Source of the DNA: Rhodopseudomonas palustris JSC-3b
GTDB lineage: Bacteria > Pseudomonadota > Alphaproteobacteria > Rhizobiales > Xanthobacteraceae
Direction: 5' to 3'
NCBI GenBank assembly: GCA_000504425.1
Contig: KI632513.1
Coordinates: 1,109,491 to 1,173,490 of the forward strand
Length of the DNA stretch: 64,000 bases
Part shown: positions 18,701-25,573 of the stretch, piece by piece
How the letters are laid out: each line of letters opens with the position of its first letter
Position numbering within the stretch: position 1 is the stretch's first letter
Position numbers and translations under genes: made by a program
The notes under the pieces: generated by a model
What the model was told of the DNA's origin: nothing
The model's database searches: none
Seen by the model: only the letters and a program-made list of their open reading frames with translations

Positions 18701-18939
18701 TTGGACTTCGGCACCGTGAGCATGGCGGTGGTCAGAGGATAGGTGACCTGATCCTCGATCACCTGAGGCGCTTGGCCGGGATATTCGGTGTAGACCACGA
18801 CCTGGGTGTCGGACAGATCCGGGATCGCGTCGAGCGGCAGATGGAGCAGGGCATAGAACCCGGCTGCGGCGGCGAAGCCAGTGCCGAACAACACCAGCAG
18901 CAGGTTGCGCGCCGACCAGGCGATGATGCGGGCGATCAT
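15751..18939 (-). CDS. cusA: copper/silver efflux RND pump CusA
   Basis: 1062 residues, full length. TM4 motif [27 protein letters not shown] is that of the monovalent Cu/Ag branch. Periplasmic sequences [47 protein letters not shown] and [20 protein letters not shown] closely follow CusA, including the Met residues of the metal-binding cleft. Exports Cu(I)/Ag(I) from the periplasm or cytoplasm by proton exchange. Its ATG overlaps the cusB stop (4 bases). It ends only 26 bases from the convergent response regulator gene, with no clear terminator between them. Confidence 0.94.
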   Translation of the reverse strand: [1062 protein letters not shown]

Positions 18940-20354
18940 GGGTGTTGCCCCGCATGGCCCTGGGGTTGCGTCGGTCCCGATGGGGTGTTTCCAGATGCTT
19001 CCGCGCCAGTCGCAAAACCCTTGAGCGCCGCCTTCAGGTTGCTCTCGGCATCGATCAGGAAGTTGGCCGCGGTCACCACCGCCTCGCCGCTTGAGAGGCC
19101 ATCGGTGATCTCCACCATGCCATCACCGCGGCGGCCGATCTTCACAGCCCTCGGCTCGAAACGGCCATCGCCCTTGTCGACCAGCACGGCGCGACGGCTG
19201 CCATTGTCGAGCACGGCGGATTCCGGAACGGTCAGCAGCGTGTCGGTTCCGGCGATATCGATGGCGGCATCGACATACATTTCCGGCAGAAGGGCGAAGT
19301 CCGGATTGGCGAGTTCGACGCGCACGCGCGTCGTTCGCGTCTCACGGTTGATTTGGGGGTAGATGACCTTGACGGTGCCTTCAAAACGGCGCCCGGGATA
19401 GGCTTTGGCCTGCACCGTCACCGGCTGACCAACGACAATGTTGCCGAGATCGCGTTCGGCGACCTCGATCACAGCCCAGACAGCTGAGATGTCGGCGATC
19501 CGGAACAGCACATCGCCGGCGTTGGCGCGCATGCCCTCGGTCGCATTGCGCTCCAGCACGATGCCGTCCCGTGGTGCCGTCCATTGGATGGTGACCGGGG
19601 CAGCCCTCGAGCGCTCCATCGCAGTAATCGCCAATTCGGGCACATCGAGATTGACCAACCTCTGGCGAGAGCCGCGGCCGAGCGTCTCGTTGCCGCCAGT
19701 GGTCTTGGACTGGATGGTGGAGAGATAATCGGCGGCCGCCGATGTGATCGTCGCGCTGTAGATCTCCATCAGCGGCTGACCGGCCGCGACGCGGCTGCCG
19801 GTGGTGACGTCAGCGATCTTCTGCACGAAGCTCTCGCTACGCATCGCGATCACCGATACGCGCCGCTCGTCGAGCTGGATTACGCCCGGTGCCTTCACCA
19901 GGATGGTGAGCGGTCGCCGCTCGGCCGGCTCCGACTTCACACCAGTGCGCTGGATTTTGCCGGGCGTTAGCTTGACCGTGCCGTCATCGGCATCGTCACC
20001 CTCGTAGACGGGAACGTAGTCCATCCCCATCGGGTCCTTTTTCGGCACCTTCGAGATGTCCGGCAGCCCCATCGGGTTGCGGTAGTACAGAATCTTGCGG
20101 TTCGGATCGATCGCGGCCTTCGGCTTCGGCGCCGCGGAAGGTTCGTCGACCTCATAGACGGGCAGGTAGTCACGACCCTGGGAGTCCCGCATCGGTGTCG
20201 CCGACCAGCGTGGTGCGCCGGATGGATCGCGCCAATAGAGCGGCGTTCCGTCAGCGGCGGCGGAGGCGGAGGAGGAACTGGCGAGGGGCGTGACCAGCCC
20301 CAGTCCCGACAGCATCAGCAAAGGCAATAAGCGCAGCATGGACATGGCGTGCAC
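18936..20354 (-). CDS. cusB: CusB-type adaptor with two heavy-metal-binding domains
   Basis: 472 residues with a signal peptide (about 1-33). Two short heavy-metal-binding repeats precede the adaptor core: YWRDPSGAPRWSATPMRDSQ (about 39-68) and YYRNPMGLPDISKVPKKDPM (about 89-118), each followed by a D/E-x-x-P-V-Y-E end. The second keeps the pattern Y-x-x-P-M...D-P-M-G-M of CusB-associated Cu/Ag domains; the first is more degenerate. The core has the HlyD lipoyl, hairpin and beta-barrel order (VIQLDERRVSVIAMRSESFVQK, RDGIVLERNATEGM). Periplasmic partner of CusA; loads metal into the pump. Confidence 0.92.
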   Translation of the reverse strand: MHAMSMLRLLPLLMLSGLGLVTPLASSSSASAAADGTPLYWRDPSGAPRWSATPMRDSQGRDYLPVYEVDEPSAAPKPKAAIDPNRKILYYRNPMGLPDISKVPKKDPMGMDYVPVYEGDDADDGTVKLTPGKIQRTGVKSEPAERRPLTILVKAPGVIQLDERRVSVIAMRSESFVQKIADVTTGSRVAAGQPLMEIYSATITSAAADYLSTIQSKTTGGNETLGRGSRQRLVNLDVPELAITAMERSRAAPVTIQWTAPRDGIVLERNATEGMRANAGDVLFRIADISAVWAVIEVAERDLGNIVVGQPVTVQAKAYPGRRFEGTVKVIYPQINRETRTTRVRVELANPDFALLPEMYVDAAIDIAGTDTLLTVPESAVLDNGSRRAVLVDKGDGRFEPRAVKIGRRGDGMVEITDGLSSGEAVVTAANFLIDAESNLKAALKGFATGAEASGNTPSGPTQPQGHAGQHP

Positions 20355-20440
20355 CGTCGAGCGCCCGAGGGCGCGCTAAATTGAAACGAAGAGAAGGTGG
20401 GCGCTTCGCGGCGTGGCGAAGCGCCGTGCGCCGCCTAGGG

Positions 20441-20836
20441 CTACTTGACCGCTTTGACGATCACCTTGCCGGTCACGGTCTCTGGCTCGCCCTGCACCTT
20501 GGCGGAGAGAGTGACCTGATAGCGCCCGGCCATCGGCAGATCGGTCCTGAAGGCATAGACGCCCGGCTCTGGCGGCGGCAGGGCTGTCACCGGCGATTCC
20601 ATATCCGCCATGTTGTCCGGTGCCATGTCGATGCGCGTTTTGAAGATCACGGCGTCGGACACTGGCTTTCCTGTTTTGGTGTTGGTCAGGCGGACCGCGA
20701 CGATGACGTCGTCGCCCTTCTTCATCTCAGGCTTCACCGCCTCAAAGGCGTAGTCGTTCGCGCCCGCCATGGCGGCGGTCGAGAGCAAAGAGAGGGCTGC
20801 CGCGCAGGCGGCGATAGTGCTGGCTTTCGCAATCAT
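20441..20836 (-). CDS. YtkA/FixH-like periplasmic protein
   Basis: 131 residues from the ATG at 20836 (GGAG 8 bases upstream). Signal peptide ending AMA-GA, then a single immunoglobulin-like beta-sandwich: YAFEAVKPEMKKGDDVIVAVRLTN near the start and PMAGRYQVTLSAKVQGEPE near the end, as in the YtkA/FixH domain group. It contains several Met (MAPDNMADMESP), compatible with Cu(I) binding. Located between cusB and the His/Cys-rich protein in the copper operon, so it may be a periplasmic copper chaperone in the role of CusF; that is inference from context and composition. Confidence 0.75.
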   Translation of the reverse strand: MIAKASTIAACAAALSLLSTAAMAGANDYAFEAVKPEMKKGDDVIVAVRLTNTKTGKPVSDAVIFKTRIDMAPDNMADMESPVTALPPPEPGVYAFRTDLPMAGRYQVTLSAKVQGEPETVTGKVIVKAVK

Positions 20837-20928
20837 GATGGTCTCCAAACATGTCTGGTCTCAAGCCGCGGCCGGTGGCACGCAGCATTCATCGACGCAG
20901 GCAAAAGCCTGCGATTCAGCGATGGAGA

Positions 20929-21327
20929 TCAGACGCGGGGAGGCCTAAACGGCGGGGTGCCAGCGTGGTCCGGGACGGATCTTTCGATGCGCGCCGGAAA
21001 TTGGCCTTCATGGAACACGAGGGCCTGGAACACGGTGTCCACGGTCGGGGCGACAGCCGCATTCACGCCGATGCAGCAGGAACCAAGCGGACACTTGGAA
21101 TCATGCTGGGGAGCCGGAGAGGAATCTTCTGAGTGGTGGCAGGAAACGTCGGTCGAGACGTGTGATCCGTCCAGTGAGGATGCCGCGGCGTGATGCTCGT
21201 GGTGGAGGTTCGTCTCGGTGACTACGCCGGCCTTTGCGGACGCAAACGCCATCGCAGGGGCCGCCAAGGGCAGCGCCGCCAGCGACATGGCGACCAGCAA
21301 AATGGCTATCGTCCGCACCAGGCGCAT
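20929..21327 (-). CDS. exported His/Cys-rich small protein, first gene of the cus operon
   Basis: 132 residues from ATG 21327; a TTG at 21342 is less likely. Signal peptide (about 1-30, LLVAMSLAALPLAAPAMA). The mature part has candidate metal ligands: NLHHEHHAAA, STDVSCHHSEDS, QHDSKCPLGSCCIG. It ends TPPFRPPRV, an ending I recall from many short proteobacterial proteins encoded beside copper efflux genes (DUF2946-like), a memory-based resemblance. Probably binds copper or silver in the periplasm or inserts in the membrane; function not established. It is the first gene after the CsoR-like promoter at 21471-21499. Confidence 0.72.
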   Translation of the reverse strand: MRLVRTIAILLVAMSLAALPLAAPAMAFASAKAGVVTETNLHHEHHAAASSLDGSHVSTDVSCHHSEDSSPAPQHDSKCPLGSCCIGVNAAVAPTVDTVFQALVFHEGQFPARIERSVPDHAGTPPFRPPRV

Positions 21328-21470
21328 CGGGACAGGTCGCAATCCTCTTCAGCGGTCCGTTGCCGGCATCGAAGCTTCAGATATGTAAGCCTGTGCCGGC
21401 AGGCTCGTTTGACAGGGCTCAACGTCACGACGAGTTACGGTGAGCCCGATCCTGATCGATCATATAAGCT

Positions 21471-21499
21471 ATGATACCCCTATGGGGTATAATTATCAA
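21471..21499 (-). promoter_or_regulatory. cus operon promoter with CsoR/RcnR-like operator in the spacer
   Basis: On the minus strand a -35 TTGATA (21494-21499) and a -10 TATCAT (21471-21476) are 17 bases apart, one mismatch each from consensus. The spacer and the edge of the -10 consist of the perfect dyad ATACCCC-ATA-GGGGTAT (21474-21490). A-T-A-C ends around a C-tract/G-tract core are the hallmark of CsoR/RcnR-family operators. Binding there would block RNA polymerase, with release by Cu(I). Transcript start would be near 21463, about 136 bases upstream of the first gene. No CsoR-family gene lies in the window. Confidence 0.6.
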
Positions 21500-21605
21500 G
21501 CGACGGAATCTGCAGCCGACGGTCTGGGGTCTTCGACGCTCGGCACCCAAGGATTAGGTGAGGATTGGAGCCGGGCTGTAGCCGGACATGTCGTGCAATC
21601 AGGGC

Positions 21606-21646
21606 TTGCATTCGCTTTGCGCTGGAGTATGCTTTGTCACGCAAAG
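21606..21646 (+). promoter_or_regulatory. promoter and operator of the membrane protein/winged-helix/uppS operon
   Basis: -35 TTGCAT (21606-21611), 16-base spacer, -10 TATGCT (21628-21633), followed at once by the dyad CTTTG-TCACG-CAAAG (21632-21646) over the expected transcription start. The same dyad with another centre occurs at 22683-22697, after the winged-helix gene. Best explanation is autorepression by the regulator encoded at 22264. Confidence 0.5.
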
Positions 21647-21659
21647 TTAGGTGGTATGC

Positions 21660-22277
21660 ATGCGCGATCTCGACAAAGCCCTGGCCGATATCTTCGCCAT
21701 CCGCAGCCAGATTGCGGCCGGCACGGCGTTCCGCGGCTATGGCCCGGCAGCGCTGGCCGTTACCTCCGGCCTGGCGCTGCTCACCACAATCGGCCAGTCG
21801 CTCTGGCTCGATGACTTAAATAGCCATCAGCTGACGTTCTTCGTCGGCTGGATCGCGACCGCGCTGGTGTCCGTACTCGTGATCTGGCTCGAAATGAGGG
21901 CGCGCTCGCGTCGTCATCATTCGGGCCTCGCCGATGTGATGATCCATCAGGCGGTCGAACAATTCGTGCCGGCCGGCGTGGCAGGGGCCTTGCTCGCCGT
22001 GACATTGTGGATGTTCGCCCCGGCAACGCTGTGGATGCTGCCCGGCCTGTGGCAGATCCTGGTCGGCCTCGGGATCTTCGCTTCGGTGCGGATGCTGCCG
22101 CGCAGCGTGGCGCTGGTCGGCGCTTGGTACTTTGTCTGCGGCTTTACGGTGTTAGCCCTTAGCAGCGAAACGCTGTCGGTCTCGCCCTGGACGATGGGGC
22201 TGCCGTTCGTGATCGGCCAGTTGCTGATGGCCGGTGTGCTGCGGATTGCTTCGGGAGACGACGATGTCGAAGCCTGA
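21660..22277 (+). CDS. uncharacterised membrane protein
   Basis: 205 residues from ATG 21660, with AGGTGG 5 bases upstream; a GTG at 21651 is in frame but poorly placed. Short cytoplasmic start MRDLDKALADIFAIRSQIA, then about six hydrophobic segments (AALAVTSGLALLTTIG, LTFFVGWIATALVSVLVIWL, AGVAGALLAVTLWMF, WMLPGLWQILVGLGIFASV, VALVGAWYFVCGFTVLAL, MGLPFVIGQLLMAGVL). No family with known function is recognised. It overlaps the winged-helix regulator gene by 14 bases; membrane protein plus winged-helix repressor pairs are frequent in proteobacteria, and the former may be a sensor or effector. Confidence 0.8.
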   Translation: MRDLDKALADIFAIRSQIAAGTAFRGYGPAALAVTSGLALLTTIGQSLWLDDLNSHQLTFFVGWIATALVSVLVIWLEMRARSRRHHSGLADVMIHQAVEQFVPAGVAGALLAVTLWMFAPATLWMLPGLWQILVGLGIFASVRMLPRSVALVGAWYFVCGFTVLALSSETLSVSPWTMGLPFVIGQLLMAGVLRIASGDDDVEA

Positions 22278-22656
22278 GGCCAACGCGGCGCCGTTCTCCT
22301 ACGAGGGCCTCGATCGCCTCATCCACGAGAAGGCGAGGCTCGGAATGCTGACGTCGCTGATGGCGCATCCCAAGGGGCTGGCTTTTGCTGATCTGAAGCG
22401 GCTGTGCGGGCTGACCGACGGCAATCTCAGCCGGCACCTTCAGGTGCTCCAGGAAGCCGGGATGGTCGAGGTCACCAAGGGCTACGAAGCCAATCGGCCG
22501 CTGACCACCTGCCGTTTGACCCAAGTCGGCCGGCAGCAGTTTCTCGATTACTTGGCCGTGTTGGAGCAACTCGTGCGCGATGCAGCCAAGGCCGCGGGAA
22601 AGGCCGCAGGCCATGACGAAGCGCTCCCGGCGGGGCTGCGCCAACGCCTGACCTGA
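22264..22656 (+). CDS. winged helix-turn-helix transcriptional regulator
   Basis: 130 residues from ATG 22264, overlapping the membrane-protein gene. Whole protein is one winged-helix domain: IHEKARLGMLTSLMAHPKGL (helix 1), FADLKRLCGLTDGNLSRHLQVLQEAG (helix-turn-helix), MVEVTKGYEANRPLTTCRLTQVG (wing), then a C-terminal dimerisation helix. It matches the MarR/ArsR-like group that acts without ligand cysteines (no metal site; its only Cys, in RLCGL and TTCRL, are isolated). Probably represses its own operon and the uppS/radical-SAM genes through the two CTTTG-N5-CAAAG sites. Confidence 0.87.
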   Translation: MSKPEANAAPFSYEGLDRLIHEKARLGMLTSLMAHPKGLAFADLKRLCGLTDGNLSRHLQVLQEAGMVEVTKGYEANRPLTTCRLTQVGRQQFLDYLAVLEQLVRDAAKAAGKAAGHDEALPAGLRQRLT

Positions 22657-22682
22657 GCAAGCAGTCTTTTTTTGCGAGGAGA

Positions 22683-22697
22683 CTTTGTGATGCAAAG
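22683..22697. promoter_or_regulatory. second CTTTG-N5-CAAAG dyad, over the uppS start codon
   Basis: CTTTG-TGATG-CAAAG, extended by one base each side to a perfect 6-5-6 dyad (ACTTTG/CAAAGT). The uppS ATG (22690-22692) is in its centre. Same arm sequence and spacing as the site at 21632-21646, which makes chance unlikely. Suggests separate control of uppS within the operon by the same regulator. Confidence 0.5.
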
Positions 22698-23424
22698 TGG
22701 TCTACGATCTAAACTTGAAACCAAGCTGCACGTCGGCATCATCATGGACGGCAACGGGCGATGGGCGACGCGGCGAGGGCTGTCCCGGCTGCGCGGGCAT
22801 GAAGCTGGTGTCGAAGCGATCCGGCGTGTGGTCGAGGCCGCGCCGCAGCAGGGCATCGGCACGCTGACGCTGTTCGCCTTCTCCAGCGACAATTGGCGAC
22901 GGCCGAAAGCCGAGGTCTCGGCGTTGATGGCGCTGCTGCTCGCCTATCTCACCAGCGAGGTGAGAAGCCTGACCGACAACGGCGTTCGCCTCTCTGTCAT
23001 CGGACGCCGCGATCGGCTCCCGAATGCCATTGCGGCGGCGATCGAACGGGCCGAAGCCGCGAGCGCTGATGGCGCCGCGCTCCACTTGCGCATCGCCGTC
23101 GATTATTCGGCCCGCGATGCCATCGTCAGCGCCGCGATCCGTGCCGGCGCCATGCAAGCCTGCAGCCGCGCAGCATTCGCCGACCTTGTCACCGGCGCTC
23201 AGAATCTCCGCGATGTCGATCTCGTCATCCGCACCAGCGGTGAGCGGCGGCTGTCCGACTTTCTGCTTTGGGAAAGCGCCTATGCCGAATTGTATTTCAC
23301 CGATCGGATGTGGCCCGACTTCGATGCCGACGATCTCGCCGAAGCCATGAGGTCATTCCACGGCCGCGAGCGCCGGTTCGGCGGTCTACAGCCAGCCGCA
23401 AGCGAACTCGCCATCGGCTTCTAG
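22690..23424 (+). CDS. uppS: cis-prenyltransferase (UppS family)
   Basis: 244 residues, normal length. Adds isopentenyl units in cis to an allylic diphosphate, usually giving the C55 carrier lipid precursor. Catalytic D20 in IIMDGNGRWA, the FSSDNWRRPKAEV motif, and VDLVIRTSGERRLSDFLLWESAYAELYF for diphosphate binding and dimer contact are all present. The start ATG 22690 has AGGAG 9 bases upstream and lies inside an operator-like dyad. The essential uppS of alphaproteobacteria normally sits with cdsA/dxr/bamA, so this copy next to a B12 radical SAM gene is probably a second, specialised enzyme. That cannot be proven from the window. Confidence 0.9.
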   Translation: MQSGLRSKLETKLHVGIIMDGNGRWATRRGLSRLRGHEAGVEAIRRVVEAAPQQGIGTLTLFAFSSDNWRRPKAEVSALMALLLAYLTSEVRSLTDNGVRLSVIGRRDRLPNAIAAAIERAEAASADGAALHLRIAVDYSARDAIVSAAIRAGAMQACSRAAFADLVTGAQNLRDVDLVIRTSGERRLSDFLLWESAYAELYFTDRMWPDFDADDLAEAMRSFHGRERRFGGLQPAASELAIGF

Positions 23425-23439
23425 GCTGGAGAGTCCGTC

Positions 23440-24888
23440 ATGCGCATTCTTCTGGTCAACGTGCCGCACCCGGCCATCGGCAGCCGCATTCCGAGCGATC
23501 ATCTGCCGCCGCTGGGCCTGCTGGCGATCGGCGGTCCGCTGATCGATGACGGGCACGAAGTCCGATTGCTGGATGCCGAATTTGGTCCGATGCCGACGTC
23601 GCAGATTGTCAGATACGCGACGGATTATTGCCCGGACGCGGTGCTGTTCGGCCATTCCGGATCGACCTCCGGGCACCCGGTCATCGCTGAGGTGGCGCGG
23701 GCCGTCGCGAACGCAATGCCTGGTGTCCCCATCGTCTATGGCGGCGTCTTTCCAACGTATCACTGGCAGGAAATCCTGGAGGCCGAGCCTTACGTCACAG
23801 CGATCGTCCGTGGGGAGGGCGAGGAGACGGCCCGGCGCCTGATGACCGCGCTGGCGCACGGCGATGAGCTGGCCGGCGTGCCGGGGATCGCCTACCGCAA
23901 CGCCGGAGAGGCTTGCAGCACAGCGCCGGCCACAATGATCACCAATCTCGATGCCTACCGCATCGGCTGGGAGCTGATCGACCATGCGCGCTACAGCTAT
24001 TGGGGCGGGCTGCGCGCCGTCGTGGTGCAGTTCTCGCGCGGCTGTCCGCATCTGTGCAGCTATTGCGGCCAGCGCAGCTTCTGGACGCGGTGGCGGCATC
24101 GAGATCCCGTGCTGTTCGCCAAGGAGCTTGCGCGGCTCTATCGCGAGCACGGCGTCAAGGTTATCAACTTTGCCGACGAGAACCCGACGGTGTCGAAGAA
24201 AGCTTGGCAAGCGTTCCTTGAGGCACTGATTGCCGAAAAGGTCGATCTCATCCTGGTGGGATCGACCCGCGCCGACGATATCGTTCGCGACGCCGACATC
24301 TTGCATCTCTACAAAAAGGCCGGCTGGGATCGCTTTCTGCTCGGCCTGGAGAACACCGACGAGACGACGCTGGCGCTGATAGAGAAGGGCGCGGCGATTG
24401 CGACGGACCGTGAGGCCATTCGCCTGCTGCGCCAGCACGGCATTCTGTCGATGGCGACCTGGGTGGTCGGCTTCGTCGAGGAGACCGACCGCGATCATTG
24501 GCGCGGGCTGCGGCAGCTACTCTCCTATGACCCGGACCAGATCCAGATGCTGTATTCGACGCCGCACCGCTGGACGCCGTATTTCCAGCACGCGGCCGAC
24601 CGCCGGGTCATCACCACCGACCGGCGGCTCTGGGACTACAAGCATCAGGTGCTGGCCAACCGGCACATGCCGCCGTGGCGCGTCATGCTCTGGTTCAAGT
24701 TCACCGAGGCGGTGCTCCAGGCGCGGCCGAAGGCACTGGTCCGAACCTTCTTCCATCGCCGTCGGCGCCTACGCCACGCCATGCAGTGGTACACGCGCAT
24801 CGGCCGTCGTGTCTGGCCTTATGAGATCTGGCAGTTCCTGAAGGGGCACCGCCTGAAGCAGGGGCCGACAGTCGCCGAGTTTTGGTGA
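23440..24888 (+). CDS. B12-binding radical SAM enzyme (BchE/HpnR-like class)
   Basis: 482 residues, start preceded by GGAGAG, 15 bases after uppS. Residues 1-140 form a cobalamin-binding Rossmann domain (MRILLVNVPHP, VLFGHSGSTSGHPVIAEVA, VPIVYGGVFPTYHW, IVRGEGEE). The radical SAM cluster is C202, C206, C209 in FSRGCPHLCSYCGQ, and GLENTDETTLALI and MATWVVGFVEETDRDHW belong to the barrel. The C-terminal about 120 residues are helical and basic (DYKHQVLANRHMPPWRV, MQWYTRIGRRVWPYEIW), as in lipid- or tetrapyrrole-acting members. Such enzymes do C-methylation or oxidative cyclisation. With uppS directly upstream, an isoprenoid substrate is the best guess. It is not the bona fide BchE. Confidence 0.85.
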   Translation: MRILLVNVPHPAIGSRIPSDHLPPLGLLAIGGPLIDDGHEVRLLDAEFGPMPTSQIVRYATDYCPDAVLFGHSGSTSGHPVIAEVARAVANAMPGVPIVYGGVFPTYHWQEILEAEPYVTAIVRGEGEETARRLMTALAHGDELAGVPGIAYRNAGEACSTAPATMITNLDAYRIGWELIDHARYSYWGGLRAVVVQFSRGCPHLCSYCGQRSFWTRWRHRDPVLFAKELARLYREHGVKVINFADENPTVSKKAWQAFLEALIAEKVDLILVGSTRADDIVRDADILHLYKKAGWDRFLLGLENTDETTLALIEKGAAIATDREAIRLLRQHGILSMATWVVGFVEETDRDHWRGLRQLLSYDPDQIQMLYSTPHRWTPYFQHAADRRVITTDRRLWDYKHQVLANRHMPPWRVMLWFKFTEAVLQARPKALVRTFFHRRRRLRHAMQWYTRIGRRVWPYEIWQFLKGHRLKQGPTVAEFW

Positions 24889-25573
24889 GACTGCCAGCTT
24901 GCGCCACAGGCCGCCCCGCACCGGATATCCATGAATCGCATAAGGTATATTATGGAATATAAATCCATATGGAGCTGGAGCGGGTTAGCGGGATTTCCTG
25001 AGATTTCGAGCGTTGGCGATGTCTGTGATGCGCTCTCATGCAGCGAGGTTTGCACGGCGCCAACGACCGCGGTCAAGGCTGCTTGGCGTCCGTGTCGCGT
25101 CAGCTCAGCGCCGCGCACGCTGTCTCGGTCGATGCGTGATGCTCGGGTCTGGCGACACTGGCGCCGCGGTGGTCGTGGCCCAACGCCAAGCCGGTTCGGC
25201 GACGTCCGAGCGACGTCCAGGCGGATGCGCTGCGGCCGCTGGGCGCGTGCTGGCTCGATCTGGCCAAAACGGCTCCGGCTTGGATTTCGGGTCGGCACCT
25301 GGCGGCGAGCCACGGTGCCGGTAAGCCGCCATGCAGCACCATGATGGTGCGCGGTTGGACGGCCGTGGCCCAGGACAGGCGCGAGACCCGCGCAAACCGG
25401 CGCTAGGCGTCGCAGCCAGCCGCCAGTGGCGGCGTGACGCTGCAGCAAAGGGCTTGACCGCAGCGCCGCGGAATGGTGGTGACCTGGACCAGACAACTTG
25501 CCAAAGTGTCGGCAAGCAGAACCAGAACCACACAAGGCGCCGAAGATCGCACCAGGCGCCAGGGAGAAATCGG
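24889..25573. other. 685-base intergenic region
   Basis: I see no supportable gene. Several frames are open on both strands because the DNA is GC-rich, but they lack ribosome sites and read as low-complexity Arg/Ala/Pro. Near its left end is a short AT-rich stretch with the dyad TATGGA-N7-TCCATA (24951-24969), possibly a promoter or operator. A decayed gene cannot be excluded. Confidence 0.35.

Noticed and set aside
23440-24888. Anaerobic Mg-protoporphyrin cyclase BchE
   Set aside because: Shares the B12 and radical SAM domains, but length and sequence differ from BchE as I know it, and no photosynthesis genes are nearby.
24931-25344. Plus-strand frame of 137 codons after the radical SAM gene
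   Set aside because: Arg/Trp-rich chance-like translation without ribosome site or family resemblance; competing frames equally open.
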